Source of the DNA: Georgenia sp. SYP-B2076 | GTDB taxonomy: Bacteria; Actinomycetota; Actinomycetes; Actinomycetales; Actinomycetaceae | Direction: 5' to 3' | DNA length: 64,000 bases | Assembly (NCBI RefSeq): GCF_003991205.1 | Contig: NZ_RXOZ01000002.1 | Location: 1 to 64,000 of the forward strand | Position numbers and translations under genes: made by a program | Notes under the pieces: model-generated | What the model was told of the DNA's origin: nothing | The model's input: the letters and a program-made list of their open reading frames with translations, nothing else | Database searches by the model: none | Shown: one piece after another, positions 25,616-34,013 of the stretch | How positions within the stretch are numbered: position 1 is the stretch's first letter | Layout of the letters: each line of letters opens with the position of its first letter

Positions 25616-26863
25616 TCAGTGCGCCCGCGCGGCCGCGTGCATCTCGTACGCGCCGAGCGAGGGTGCGCCGTACAGGTGGCCCTCGGGGGTGCCCAGGGTC
25701 CGGGCGAAGTTCGGCGGGATGAGGAGGTCGGCCGGCTCGAGGTCGTGGACGGACCTCTTGCCCAGGCCGAGCATCGCGGCGCTGAGCCCGTCGCGCATGA
25801 TGTCGAGGACGTTCTCCACGCCGGCCTGGCCGTTCGCGGCGACGCCCCACAGGTACGCGCGGCCGATGAGCACGGCGCGGGCGCCGAGGGCCAGGGCCTT
25901 GGCGACGTCGGAGCCGCGGCGGATGCCGCCGTCCATGAGCACCTCGACCTCGTGCCCGACCGCGTCGGCGATGGAGGGCAGGAGGCGGATCGTCGCCGGG
26001 GTGCCGTCGAGGTTGTTCCCGCCGTGGTTGGACACCGAGATCGCCGTGGCGCCGGTCTGGACGGCGGCCTTCGCGTCGTCCACGCGGGTGATGCCCTTGA
26101 TCATGAAGGGGCCGCCCCACTGCTCCCGCAGCCAGGCGATGTCGTCCCAGGTGGGCTGCGGCGTCTGCATCCACTCGCCGTAGGCTTCGAAGAACCCCGG
26201 CGCCGGCTGCCCCGGCAGCTGCATGTTCGGCACCGTCAGCGCCGGCGGCCGCATGGTCTTCGCGAAGTCCATGAGGTAGGAGAACTTTCGCCCGAAGACG
26301 ATCTCCGGCGCGAACTTGGCGATGGTCTTCAGATCCATCTGCGCGGGGATCTCCGGGCTGCCCCAGTCCCGCCCGTAACCGAAGGTCCAGTCCAGCGTGA
26401 CGATGAGGCCCTTCGCCCCGGCGGTCCGGGCGCGCTCGATGCGGTACAGCATCGCGTCCCTGGTGCCGGTCCAGTAGGTCTGGAAGAAGGTCTTGGGGTT
26501 GGCGGCGATGACCTCCTCCATCGGCTTGGACCCGAAGCCGCCGAGCCCCATCGCGACACCACGGTTGTTGGCGGCACGCGCGACGGCGACCTCGCCGTCG
26601 GGGTGGATCGCCTGGACGCCGGTGGGCGAGATCATCACCGGGAAGGAGACCTCCTGGCCCATGATCGTCGTCGCGAGCTCACGATCCGTCGGCAGGTTCG
26701 TCACGAACGGGGCGAACCCGAGCTCGGCGAACGCCTCGACGTTGTCCTTCAGCGTTATCCCACGCTCCGAACCGGCGACCAGCGCCTTGTAGACGGAGCT
26801 CGGCAGCCGGCGCTCGGCGCGGCGCCGGGCCTCCATCACGCTCTCGAACCAGGGGTTGGCCAT
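25616..26863 (-). CDS. mftD: Pre-mycofactocin synthase MftD
   Basis: A 415-residue flavoprotein of the FMN-dependent alpha-hydroxy-acid dehydrogenase family. MftD oxidatively deaminates the cyclised Val-Tyr-derived intermediate (AHDP) to premycofactocin, creating the redox centre. Seen here: FPVMISPTGVQAIHPDGEVA, MIKGITRVDDAKAAVQTGA, SNHGGNNLDGTPATIRLLP with the active-site His, and MDGGIRRGSDVAKALALGAR, the FMN phosphate site. Lactate-oxidising relatives read SNHGGRQLD at the third motif; the NN is expected for MftD. It is separated from mftC by four SDR genes, a MoxR gene and a VWA gene on the same strand. Confidence 0.93.
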   Translation of the reverse strand: MANPWFESVMEARRRAERRLPSSVYKALVAGSERGITLKDNVEAFAELGFAPFVTNLPTDRELATTIMGQEVSFPVMISPTGVQAIHPDGEVAVARAANNRGVAMGLGGFGSKPMEEVIAANPKTFFQTYWTGTRDAMLYRIERARTAGAKGLIVTLDWTFGYGRDWGSPEIPAQMDLKTIAKFAPEIVFGRKFSYLMDFAKTMRPPALTVPNMQLPGQPAPGFFEAYGEWMQTPQPTWDDIAWLREQWGGPFMIKGITRVDDAKAAVQTGATAISVSNHGGNNLDGTPATIRLLPSIADAVGHEVEVLMDGGIRRGSDVAKALALGARAVLIGRAYLWGVAANGQAGVENVLDIMRDGLSAAMLGLGKRSVHDLEPADLLIPPNFARTLGTPEGHLYGAPSLGAYEMHAAARAH

Positions 26864-26921
26864 GGGGGTGGTCCTTTCCTACGTCAGTGCCGTACGGGCG
26901 GGGCCTCGCGGCCCCGGTGGG

Positions 26922-27767
26922 TCAAGGGGCAAGAATCCGGGACAGGGCCGGGGCGATGTCTCGGTAGGTCCGAACGGTCTCGAGGCGCCCGCGCCCGTGC
27001 CGGGCGAGGTCGCGGCCGAGGTCGACATCCTTCTCCCCGGTCGTGTCGAGGAGGACGTCGAGCCGGGGCAGGGCGGCCGCGGCGGGGCGTGGGTCGGGGC
27101 CGGCGTTGTGCACGCAGTCCGACAGCAGGAGGACCCGCCCCTGCCCCGCGGGCACGCGTGCCAGCTGCTCACGCGCCACGCGCAGGGGCAGCTCGACATT
27201 GGTGAGCCCGCGGGCCGGGACCCGCACCAGGAGCTCCAGGATCTCGTCGCCGGCCACCGGTCTCCCGAGCGGCGCGAGCACCGCGGCGTCGGACCAGAAC
27301 GCGACGACGGCGAGGTGCTCCCGGGACAGCTCCGCCGCCAGGGCGCCGACCGTCGCGGCGGCCGAGCGCACCCGCTCGCCGCGCATGGACCCGGAGACGT
27401 CGACGAGCAGGACCACGGACCGCCGGGTCCTGGCCCGCTCCCGGACGACGACGTCGGCCGTCTCCGGCACGTGCTTGCCGGCGATGTTGTCCAGTGTGGC
27501 GTCGAGGTCGATGTCGTCGGCGGTGCCGCGGTACGGCACGCTGGCGAGGTCGCCGAACCCGCGCCGCATGTCGGCGTCGCGGGGCGGACGCGGGATCGAC
27601 AGCGCGGCCGCGATCTCCCGTGACCGCCGGAGGGTGTCGACGTCGGCCTCGTCATCGAGGTCCTCGAGGTCGAGGACGCGGGCGGGCTCGTCGGTCTCGC
27701 CCGCCCCGCCCGCGCCGCGCTGGGGGCCGACGGCCCGGTCACGGCCGCCACCGCCGGCGGTGAGCAC
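26922..27767 (-). CDS. VWA-domain protein, MoxR partner
   Basis: A protein of at least 281 residues. The C-terminal 180 residues are a von Willebrand factor A domain with the metal-binding MIDAS motif LLVDVSGSMRGERVRSAAAT, then ELSREHLAVVAFWSDAAV and LLLSDCVHNAGPDP. It is transcribed just after the MoxR ATPase, the usual partner; such pairs act as chaperones that insert metals or mature enzyme complexes. The GTG at 27767 is the only start I find after the last upstream in-frame stop. However, protein-like sequence (SPLTRRTDRATPLRRRPKQL) continues upstream to about 27893 in the same frame, so the true start may be earlier with a frameshift near the ATGA overlap at 27897-27900. Confidence 0.8.
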   Translation of the reverse strand: MLTAGGGGRDRAVGPQRGAGGAGETDEPARVLDLEDLDDEADVDTLRRSREIAAALSIPRPPRDADMRRGFGDLASVPYRGTADDIDLDATLDNIAGKHVPETADVVVRERARTRRSVVLLVDVSGSMRGERVRSAAATVGALAAELSREHLAVVAFWSDAAVLAPLGRPVAGDEILELLVRVPARGLTNVELPLRVAREQLARVPAGQGRVLLLSDCVHNAGPDPRPAAAALPRLDVLLDTTGEKDVDLGRDLARHGRGRLETVRTYRDIAPALSRILAP

Positions 27768-27896
27768 GGGCCCCGGCCCGCCGTTCCCGGCGGGCTGGTA
27801 GACCGCCGGCTCGGCGGTCAGCTGCTTGGGGCGACGGCGCAGCGGCGTGGCGCGGTCCGTGCGCCGCGTGAGCGGGGAGTCCGCCCCGACGTCCCT

Positions 27897-28892
27897 TCAT
27901 CCCGGCTCCGCGACGGCGCGGTCCAGGACGAAGTACTGCTCCCAGATCTCCCGGATGACGGCTTCGGGCGAGGTGGGGACCGACTCGTCGAGGTAGATGC
28001 GTCCGGAGAGGGCCACACCGGCGGCGTCGAGCACGCTGCGTGCGTACCGCCGCCGGTCGTCGTCGTCGGAGGTGACCCGGCCGCTGCCGGGATGGTCGAC
28101 GCCGCGCATCTCGCACAGCTGGGCGGCGACGAGGGCGAGGTCGATGGCCCCGCGCACGCTGCTGCCCTGGCGGAGGTCGGGGTGCTCGCGGGTGGCCCGG
28201 GTGAGGGCGACGGCGTCCGCCACAAGCGCCTCGCCGAGCGCCGCGGGAACCCGCCCGTCGGTCAACGAGGTGCGCATCGCGACGATCTCCCGCTCCGCGG
28301 CGGCGTCCTGGTACGTCACGGCGACCCGGTTGAACCGGTCGTGGACCGAGGTCGACAGGCGCGAGGTGCCGATGTTGTCGTGCGGGTTCATCGAGGCGAT
28401 GACCCGGAACGTCGGGGCGGCGACGACGCTGCCCAGGCGCGGGACAGCCACCTCGCGCTCGGCCATCGCGGTCAGGAGCGCGTTGAGCGCGTCGTCCGGG
28501 GCCCGGTTGAACTCCTCGATGTAGAGGAAGCCGCCCTCGCGCATGGCGCGCAGCAGCGGCCCGTCCACGAAGTTGTCGTCCCGGTACCCCTCCTTGAGCA
28601 CGCGCGCGGGGTCGTGGTGGCCGAGGAGCTTGGCCGGTGTGAGGTCGGCGTTGCCCTCGACGAGCACGAGCGGGATGTTCCACTCCGCGGCGATCGCCCG
28701 CAGCAGGGTCGACTTCGACGTGCCGGGCGGTCCCTCGAGGAGGATGTCGCGGCCGGCGGCGACGGCGGCGAGGATGAGGTCGAGCTCGTGCTCGCGGCCG
28801 ACCACCAGGTCCCTGACCCGCTCGCGGGTGCGCGCGACGTGCCGGCGGTCGCTGCTGGTCGTCATCGCTGGTGTCTCTTCTGTGGTCGTCAT
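27897..28892 (-). CDS. MoxR-family AAA+ ATPase
   Basis: A 331-residue AAA+ ATPase. VVGREHELDLILAAVAAGRD is followed by the P-loop LLEGPPGTSKSTLLRAIA. The Walker B and sensor region follow as GGFLYIEEFNRAPDDALNALL and RVIASMNPHDNIGTSRLSTS. MoxR proteins work with VWA partners in the maturation of metal- or cofactor-dependent enzymes. Its neighbours here are the mycofactocin dehydrogenases upstream and the VWA protein downstream (ATGA at the junction), so a role in activating one of those enzymes is plausible. Translation could also start at the second Met (28865). Confidence 0.9.
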   Translation of the reverse strand: MTTTEETPAMTTSSDRRHVARTRERVRDLVVGREHELDLILAAVAAGRDILLEGPPGTSKSTLLRAIAAEWNIPLVLVEGNADLTPAKLLGHHDPARVLKEGYRDDNFVDGPLLRAMREGGFLYIEEFNRAPDDALNALLTAMAEREVAVPRLGSVVAAPTFRVIASMNPHDNIGTSRLSTSVHDRFNRVAVTYQDAAAEREIVAMRTSLTDGRVPAALGEALVADAVALTRATREHPDLRQGSSVRGAIDLALVAAQLCEMRGVDHPGSGRVTSDDDDRRRYARSVLDAAGVALSGRIYLDESVPTSPEAVIREIWEQYFVLDRAVAEPG

Positions 28893-28953
28893 GCGCGTCC
28901 TCCGGGAGCGGTGTGGAGGGGCGACCCGGACCGGGTCGCCCCTCCGGGGCCGG

Positions 28954-29772
28954 TTAGTACATGCTCATGCCGGCGTCGACGGCCATCTCGAGCCCCGTGG
29001 TCATCTGCGACTCGTCCGAGGCGAGGTAGACGATGGCGTTGGAGATCTCCCGCGGGTCCATGAGGTCCACGTCCAGCCAGACGCCGAGCATCCCCATCAG
29101 ACGCGGGTTGACCTCAGCGAACTTCGCGAAGATCTCCTCGACCCCGCCCTCGGTCATCCCCGACCGCACGGGCCCGGGGTGGATGCTGTTCACCCGGATC
29201 CGGTCCTTCGCGAGCTCCATCGCGAAGGACTTCGCCAGCCCGGTCACGCCGAACTTCGCGGCGTTGTACGCGACGTTGAACGGGCCCGCCTTGATGCCGT
29301 TGGCGGAGCTGATGAGGACGATGGACCCGCCGTTGCCGGCCTCGACCATGTGCGGCGCCGTCGCCATCACGGTGTTCCACACGCCGGTGAGGTTGATGCC
29401 GATGGTGTTGTGCCAGTCCTCCTCCGAGATGTCGTCCCAGTTCTTCAGGATGTCGATGCCGGCGTTGGCGACGACGATGTCGAGCCGGCCGAGCTGGGCG
29501 ATCCCGCCCGAGACGACCTCCTTGAGCCGCGCGAGGTCGCGGACGTCGGCGCGCTCGGCGATGATGCGCCGGTCCAGGGCCTCGACCTGGCGGACGGTCT
29601 CCTCAAGATCCTCGGGAGTGGCGGGCGCGTAGTGGGGGCCGGGGATCCCCTCGCAGATGTCGATCGCGATGATGTCGGCGCCCTCCTCGGCGAGGCGGAC
29701 CGCGTGGCTGCGGCCCTGCCCCCGCGCGGCGCCGGTGATGAAGGCGACCTTGCCCTCGAGACGTCCAGTCAT
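28954..29772 (-). CDS. Mycofactocin-coupled SDR oxidoreductase 1
   Basis: A 272-residue short-chain dehydrogenase of the mycofactocin-dependent subfamily, marked by KVAFITGAARGQGRSHAVRL and EEGADIIAIDIC. Members keep NAD tightly bound and pass the hydride to mycofactocin instead of free NAD. The catalytic set is NAG (VVANAGIDIL), Ser in VLISSANG and the YxxxK motif in AYNAAKFGVTGLAKSFAMEL. Its C-terminal substrate region (VNPRLMGMLGVWLDVDLM) differs from the other three copies, suggesting another substrate. GAGGAG lies before the ATG at 29772. The leader upstream contains the 33-base repeats. Confidence 0.92.
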   Translation of the reverse strand: MTGRLEGKVAFITGAARGQGRSHAVRLAEEGADIIAIDICEGIPGPHYAPATPEDLEETVRQVEALDRRIIAERADVRDLARLKEVVSGGIAQLGRLDIVVANAGIDILKNWDDISEEDWHNTIGINLTGVWNTVMATAPHMVEAGNGGSIVLISSANGIKAGPFNVAYNAAKFGVTGLAKSFAMELAKDRIRVNSIHPGPVRSGMTEGGVEEIFAKFAEVNPRLMGMLGVWLDVDLMDPREISNAIVYLASDESQMTTGLEMAVDAGMSMY

Positions 29773-29796
29773 GAGCTCTCTCCTCTTCGTTGTGGA

Positions 29797-29911
29797 GCGA
29801 TGTCGTGTGCGGAGCAACTACGTGGTGGGGCGATGTCGTGTGCGGAGCAACTACGTGGTGGGGCGATGTCGTGTGCGGAGCAACTACGTGGTGGAGCGAC
29901 TTCGTGGTGAA
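29797..29911. repeat. 33-base tandem repeat in the leader of SDR 1
   Basis: Copies begin at 29797, 29830 and 29863, exactly 33 bases apart, and a fourth, divergent part-copy starts at 29896. Each begins GCGATGTCGTGTGCGGAGCA and continues ACTACGTGGTGG. The first three are almost identical. They lie between the stop of SDR 2 and the start of SDR 1. There are no unique spacers. A length of 11 codons would allow translation, but no gene fits on either strand. Confidence 0.9.
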
Positions 29912-29920
29912 GTGATATGG

Positions 29921-29952
29921 GCGGTGGTGCGGTGGTGCGGTGGTGCGGTGGT
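29921..29952. repeat. Four perfect copies of an 8-base repeat
   Basis: GCGGTGGT occurs four times head to tail, ending two bases before the stop codon of SDR 2 (read on the minus strand). It may simply be slippage-prone sequence; on the mRNA it reads ACCACCGC and has no obvious structure. Confidence 0.85.
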
Positions 29953-29954
29953 GC

Positions 29955-30797
29955 TCAGTGGACGGCGGCGGCGCCGTCCACCGGGATCTGGCCGCCGGAG
30001 ACGTAGTAGGACTCGTCGGAGGCCAGCCAGGCCACGGCGTTGGAGACGTGCACCGGCTCGATCCAGGCCTTGCCCATCGGGTTGAGCCCGGCGAAGGCCG
30101 CCTCGGCGTCGTCGGCCTGCGGGTTCTCCAGGTCCGGGCGGAAGAGCCGGTAGGTGGCTCGGTTCTTGACCATCGGGGTGTCGATCGAATTGGGGTGGAT
30201 GGTGTTGACGCGGATGCCGTGCTGTCCCAGCTCGTTGGCGAGCACCTTCATGAGGCCGACGATCGCGTGCTTGGCCGTGGTGTAGGCGGCGACGTTCGCC
30301 AGCCCCTTGAAGCCGGCGAGCGAGGAGATGATGATGACCGACCCGCCGGGCCCGGCGGCCAGGAGGTGCTCGGCGGCGGCCGCGTAGGTGTGCCAGACGC
30401 CCGTGGTGTTGACGTCCTGGATGTCCTGCCAGGACTGTTCGGCGATCTTGTGGGTCTCGTCGCCGAAGGTGAAGATGCCCGCGTTGGCCACCACGATGTT
30501 GACCCCGCCGAGCTCGGCCGCTCCCGCGTCGACCACCGCGCGCAGCGCCTCGAGGTCCCGGACGTCCGCCGTCCGTGCGTAGATGCGCCGGTCCAGCGCC
30601 TCCACCTGACGCACGGTCTCGGCGAGGTCCGCCTCGGTGGCCGGCTCGTAGAACGGCTCGACGCTGGCGACCGGCGCGCACAGGTCGACGGCGATGATGT
30701 CCGCGCCCTCCTGGGCGAGGCGGACCGCGTGGCTGCGGCCCTGGCCCCGCGCGGCCCCGGTGATGAGGGCGACCTTGCCCTCGAGGCGTCCTGTCAT
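29955..30797 (-). CDS. Mycofactocin-coupled SDR oxidoreductase 2
   Basis: A 280-residue member of the same subfamily as SDR 1, with KVALITGAARGQGRSHAVRL, IVVANAGIFTFGDETHK, SVIIISSLAGFKGLANVA and AYTTAKHAIVGLMKVLANEL carrying Ser, Tyr and Lys of the active site. The insert after IHPNSIDTPMVKNRATYRLF is close to that of SDR 3. It is probably a dehydrogenase for a primary or secondary alcohol coupled to mycofactocin. It begins MTGRLEGK like SDR 1, while SDR 3 and 4 begin MAGRLEGK, so two pairs may have arisen by successive duplication. Confidence 0.92.
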   Translation of the reverse strand: MTGRLEGKVALITGAARGQGRSHAVRLAQEGADIIAVDLCAPVASVEPFYEPATEADLAETVRQVEALDRRIYARTADVRDLEALRAVVDAGAAELGGVNIVVANAGIFTFGDETHKIAEQSWQDIQDVNTTGVWHTYAAAAEHLLAAGPGGSVIIISSLAGFKGLANVAAYTTAKHAIVGLMKVLANELGQHGIRVNTIHPNSIDTPMVKNRATYRLFRPDLENPQADDAEAAFAGLNPMGKAWIEPVHVSNAVAWLASDESYYVSGGQIPVDGAAAVH

Positions 30798-30849
30798 GGC
30801 TACACGTCCCCTCTGTGCGTCGTCGCGCCGGCCTGCGCCGTCGAGGTCG

Positions 30850-31689
30850 TCACTTCGTGCCCGCGCCCGCGTCGATGGGCAGGGTCATGCCGGTGATGTA
30901 CCGGGCCTCGTCCGAGGCCAGGAACAGCACGGCGTTGGAGATGTCGATGGCCTCGACCCAGGGCACCGGCAGGGCGTTCATGGTGCGGGACGCCTCGGCG
31001 AAGTCGTCGACGGTGGGGTTCTCCAGGTCGGGCCGGAAGAGGCGCACCGTGGCGTCGTTCATGATCATCGGGGTGTCGACCGTCGTCGGGTGAACCGAGT
31101 TGACGCGGATCGAGTGTGGTGCGAGCTCGAGGGCCATCGTCCGCATGAGACCGACCACGCCGTGCTTGGCGGCGACGTAGTGGGCGATGTTCTCGTTCGC
31201 CTGCAGCCCCGCCAGCGAGCTCGTGATGACGATCGAGCCGCCGTTGCCGGCCGCGATCATGTGCGGGATCGCCGCCTTGCACGTCAGCCACACGCCCGTG
31301 AGGTTGATGTCGATCATCTGGCGCCAGTCGTCCTCGTCCAGCTCGTGGGCCTTGGCCATGGGGCCGGAGATCCCGGCGTTGGCCGAGACGATGTCGAGCC
31401 GCCCGCCGAGCTGGGCGACGCCGTCGTCCACGGCGGCCCTGAGGGCGGCGTGGTCGCGCACGTCGGCCCTCGTGGCGATGATCCGCCGGTCGAGCGCCTC
31501 GACCTGCTTGACGGTCTCCGCCAGGTCCTCCTGCGTCGCACCCGCGTACGGGATGTGCGGGATGTCCTCGCAGATGTCGACGGTGATGATGTCGGCGCCC
31601 TCCTGGGCCAGGCGGACCGCGTGGCTGCGGCCCTGCCCCCTCGCGCCGCCGGTGATGAACGCGACCTTGCCCTCGAGTCGTCCTGCCAT
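30850..31689 (-). CDS. Mycofactocin-coupled SDR oxidoreductase 3
   Basis: A 279-residue enzyme, very similar to SDR 4. It has FITGGARGQGRSHAVRLAQE for the tightly bound NAD, IVSANAGISGPMAKAHELDE, IVITSSLAGLQANENIAH and HYVAAKHGVVGLMRTMALEL with the catalytic Ser, Tyr and Lys. The end reads RYITGMTLPIDAGAGTK. Co-location with the mft genes and this N-terminal signature support use of mycofactocin as electron acceptor. About 50 bases separate it from SDR 2. Confidence 0.92.
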   Translation of the reverse strand: MAGRLEGKVAFITGGARGQGRSHAVRLAQEGADIITVDICEDIPHIPYAGATQEDLAETVKQVEALDRRIIATRADVRDHAALRAAVDDGVAQLGGRLDIVSANAGISGPMAKAHELDEDDWRQMIDINLTGVWLTCKAAIPHMIAAGNGGSIVITSSLAGLQANENIAHYVAAKHGVVGLMRTMALELAPHSIRVNSVHPTTVDTPMIMNDATVRLFRPDLENPTVDDFAEASRTMNALPVPWVEAIDISNAVLFLASDEARYITGMTLPIDAGAGTK

Positions 31690-31751
31690 GGTCTTCTCCT
31701 CGTCGTCGTGGGAAGCGTGGATGGAACTACGTGCGGGAAGCGCGGGACGGG

Positions 31752-32588
31752 CTACTTGATCGTGGCGCCGGCGTCGACGGGCAGCGTCACGCCCGTGAGG
31801 TAGCGACCTTCGTCCGACGCCAGGAAGACGATCGCGTTGGAGATGTCGACCGAGTCCACCCAGGGGATCGGCAGGGCGTTCATCGACTGGGAGACGGGCG
31901 CGAAGGTCTCCCGCGACGGGTTGACCGCCTCGGGGTCGAACAGCCTGAACGTCGCCTCGTTCATGATCATCGGGGTGTCCACCTGCGTCGGGTGGATGCT
32001 GTTGACCCGGATGCTGTCCGGTGCGAGCTCCAGCGCCAGCGTGCGCATGAGGCCGACCACGCCGTGCTTGGCGGCGACGTAATGGGCGATGTTGCCGTAG
32101 GCCTGGAGACCCGCGGCCGAGCTCGTGATGACGATCGACCCGCCCCGTCCGCCGGCCTTGATGTGCGGGATCGACGCCTTGCACGTCAGCCACACGCCCG
32201 TGAGGTTGATGTCGATCATCGTCGACCAGGCGTCCTCGTCCAGCTCGTGGGCCGGGGCCATCTGGCCGGAGATCCCCGCGTTCGCGCTGACGATGTCGAG
32301 CCGGCCGAGCTGCGCGACGCCGTCGTCCACCGCCGCCCTGAGGGCGGCGTAGTCGCGGACGTCGGCCTTGGTCGCCACGATCCGCCGGTCCAGCGCCTCG
32401 ACCTGCTTGACGGTCTCCGCGAGGTCCTCCTCCGTCGGCCCCGGGTAGGGGACGTAGTCGACGTCCTCGCAGACGTCGACGGTGATGATGTCGGCGCCCT
32501 CCTCGGCCAGCCGGATGCAGTGGCTGCGCCCCTGGCCCCGGGCTCCGCCGGTGATGAAGGCAACCTTGCCCTCGAGTCGTCCTGCCAT
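31752..32588 (-). CDS. Mycofactocin-coupled SDR oxidoreductase 4
   Basis: A 278-residue enzyme and the first dehydrogenase after mftC. FITGGARGQGRSHCIRLAEE, IVSANAGISGQMAPAHELDE, IVITSSAAGLQAYGNIAH and HYVAAKHGVVGLMRTLALEL give the cofactor and catalytic sites. It shares most residues with SDR 3, so the two are tandem duplicates. ATG at 32588 is used; an in-frame ATG 22 codons upstream overlaps the intergenic region and lacks the family start. About 78 bases separate it from mftC. Confidence 0.92.
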   Translation of the reverse strand: MAGRLEGKVAFITGGARGQGRSHCIRLAEEGADIITVDVCEDVDYVPYPGPTEEDLAETVKQVEALDRRIVATKADVRDYAALRAAVDDGVAQLGRLDIVSANAGISGQMAPAHELDEDAWSTMIDINLTGVWLTCKASIPHIKAGGRGGSIVITSSAAGLQAYGNIAHYVAAKHGVVGLMRTLALELAPDSIRVNSIHPTQVDTPMIMNEATFRLFDPEAVNPSRETFAPVSQSMNALPIPWVDSVDISNAIVFLASDEGRYLTGVTLPVDAGATIK

Positions 32589-32666
32589 GGTCCTCGTCCT
32601 CCTTGACTCGGATGTGCCAGCCGCCTGTGCCTCGTTGCCCAGGCGGACATTCAAGAGGGCGGCGGG

Positions 32667-34013
32667 TCAGCCGCAACCGCCGGCGCCGCAGGCGCAGCCG
32701 CCGCCGGACTGGCCGGTGCTCGTCCCGGCCGCCGGGTCGGCCGTGGGCGCGCCCACGGGCGGCCGGTCTGGGACGAAACCCGCCAGCGGGTTCTCCTCGC
32801 ACGCGCTGACCGGCGGACGGCCGGGGTTGGCGCGCCCGATCGTCACCGGTACCGGGCGGCTCGTCGCCCTGGGGCGCGGGGGCGAGGTGAGGTGGCTGTG
32901 GTCGCCGGTGGGCCTGGGCGGCCGATCGGAGTCGTCCCGGGCGCCCAGGAGCTGCTCCCCGAAGCCCCGCACGCACTCCGGGTCCGGCCCGTCGAGGGGC
33001 AGGCCGGTGAAGAACTTCGCGGCCATGCACCCGCCGCGGCAGGAGTCGAAGAAGTGGCAGCTCGCGCAGGCGCCGCCCTTCTGGGGGGTGCGCAGCTCGG
33101 CGAAGAGCTCCGCGTCGCGCCAGACGTTCTGGAAGCCGCCGTCGGTGGTGATGTTGCCGGCCTTGAACTCGTCGTGGATGGCGAACGGGCAGGCGTAGAC
33201 GTCGCCGACCGGGTCGATGAGGCAGACCACCCGCCCGGCGCCGCACAGGTTCAGGCCGGGGAGGGCCTCGCCGTAGGCGGAGAGGTGGAAGAACGAGTCG
33301 CCGGTGAGGACACCCTCGCCGTGCGCGACCAGCCACTCGTAGAGCTCGCGTTGCTGCCTGGGGCGGGGGTGGAGGTCGTCCCACACGTCCGCGCCGCGGC
33401 CCGACGGGCGCAGCCGGGTGATCCGCAGCGTGGCGCCGTACTCGTCGGCGAGGGCTTTGAACCGGTCGAGCTGGGGGACGTTGTGCCGGGTCATGACCAC
33501 GGAGATCTTGAAGCCCTCGACCCCGGCCTCGCGCAGGTTCTCCATCGCCCGGACGGCGAGGTCGAAGGAACCCCGGCCGCGGACGGCGTCGTTGACCTCG
33601 GCCGTGGCGCCGTCGAGGGAGATCTGCACGTCGATGTAGCCGTTGTCGGCGATGCGCCGGGCGGCCTCGGGGGTGATCCGCACTCCGTTCGTGGAGAACT
33701 TGACCCCCACGTCGTGGGCGGTGGCGTACTCGACGATCTCCCAGAAGTCGGGCCGGACCGTGGGCTCGCCGCCGCCGATGTTGACGTAGAAGACCTGCAT
33801 GCGCTGCAGCTCGTCGACGATCGCCTTGCACTCCTCGGTGCTCAGCTCGTTCGGGTCGCGCCGGCCGGACGCCGAGAGGCAGTGCGTGCACGAGAGGTTG
33901 CAGGCGTACGTCAGCTCCCAGGTCAGGCAGATGGGGGAGTCCAGCCCCTTCTCGAAGTGGTCGATCAGGCTGGGCCGGGGCGGCGCGCCGGGATGGGCGG
34001 GGGCGATGGTCAT
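32667..34013 (-). CDS. mftC: Mycofactocin radical SAM maturase MftC
   Basis: A 448-residue radical SAM/SPASM enzyme that decarboxylates and then cross-links the C-terminal Val-Tyr of MftA. The SAM-cluster motif is CNLSCTHC (residues about 38-45), followed by YVNIGGGEPTVRPDF. SPASM cysteines lie in GLNLCGAGRVVC, DVYACPF and GGACASCHFFDSCRGGC. After the usual end of the family (about residue 385) it continues with a Pro/Arg-rich stretch, ACEENPLAGF, and an unusual Cys-Gly tail SGGGCACGAGGCG. ATGA at 34010-34013 couples it to mftB. Confidence 0.95.
   Translation of the reverse strand: MTIAPAHPGAPPRPSLIDHFEKGLDSPICLTWELTYACNLSCTHCLSASGRRDPNELSTEECKAIVDELQRMQVFYVNIGGGEPTVRPDFWEIVEYATAHDVGVKFSTNGVRITPEAARRIADNGYIDVQISLDGATAEVNDAVRGRGSFDLAVRAMENLREAGVEGFKISVVMTRHNVPQLDRFKALADEYGATLRITRLRPSGRGADVWDDLHPRPRQQRELYEWLVAHGEGVLTGDSFFHLSAYGEALPGLNLCGAGRVVCLIDPVGDVYACPFAIHDEFKAGNITTDGGFQNVWRDAELFAELRTPQKGGACASCHFFDSCRGGCMAAKFFTGLPLDGPDPECVRGFGEQLLGARDDSDRPPRPTGDHSHLTSPPRPRATSRPVPVTIGRANPGRPPVSACEENPLAGFVPDRPPVGAPTADPAAGTSTGQSGGGCACGAGGCG

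Noticed and set aside
23916-26174. Very long open frame continuing upstream of E1alpha on the minus strand
   Set aside because: It is a stop-free shadow across mftF and mftD caused by high GC content; its translation is Arg/Pro/Ala-rich and matches nothing, while mftF and mftD fit their own frames perfectly.
29792-29952. CRISPR array
   Set aside because: The repeats are directly adjacent without spacers, and no cas genes are near.
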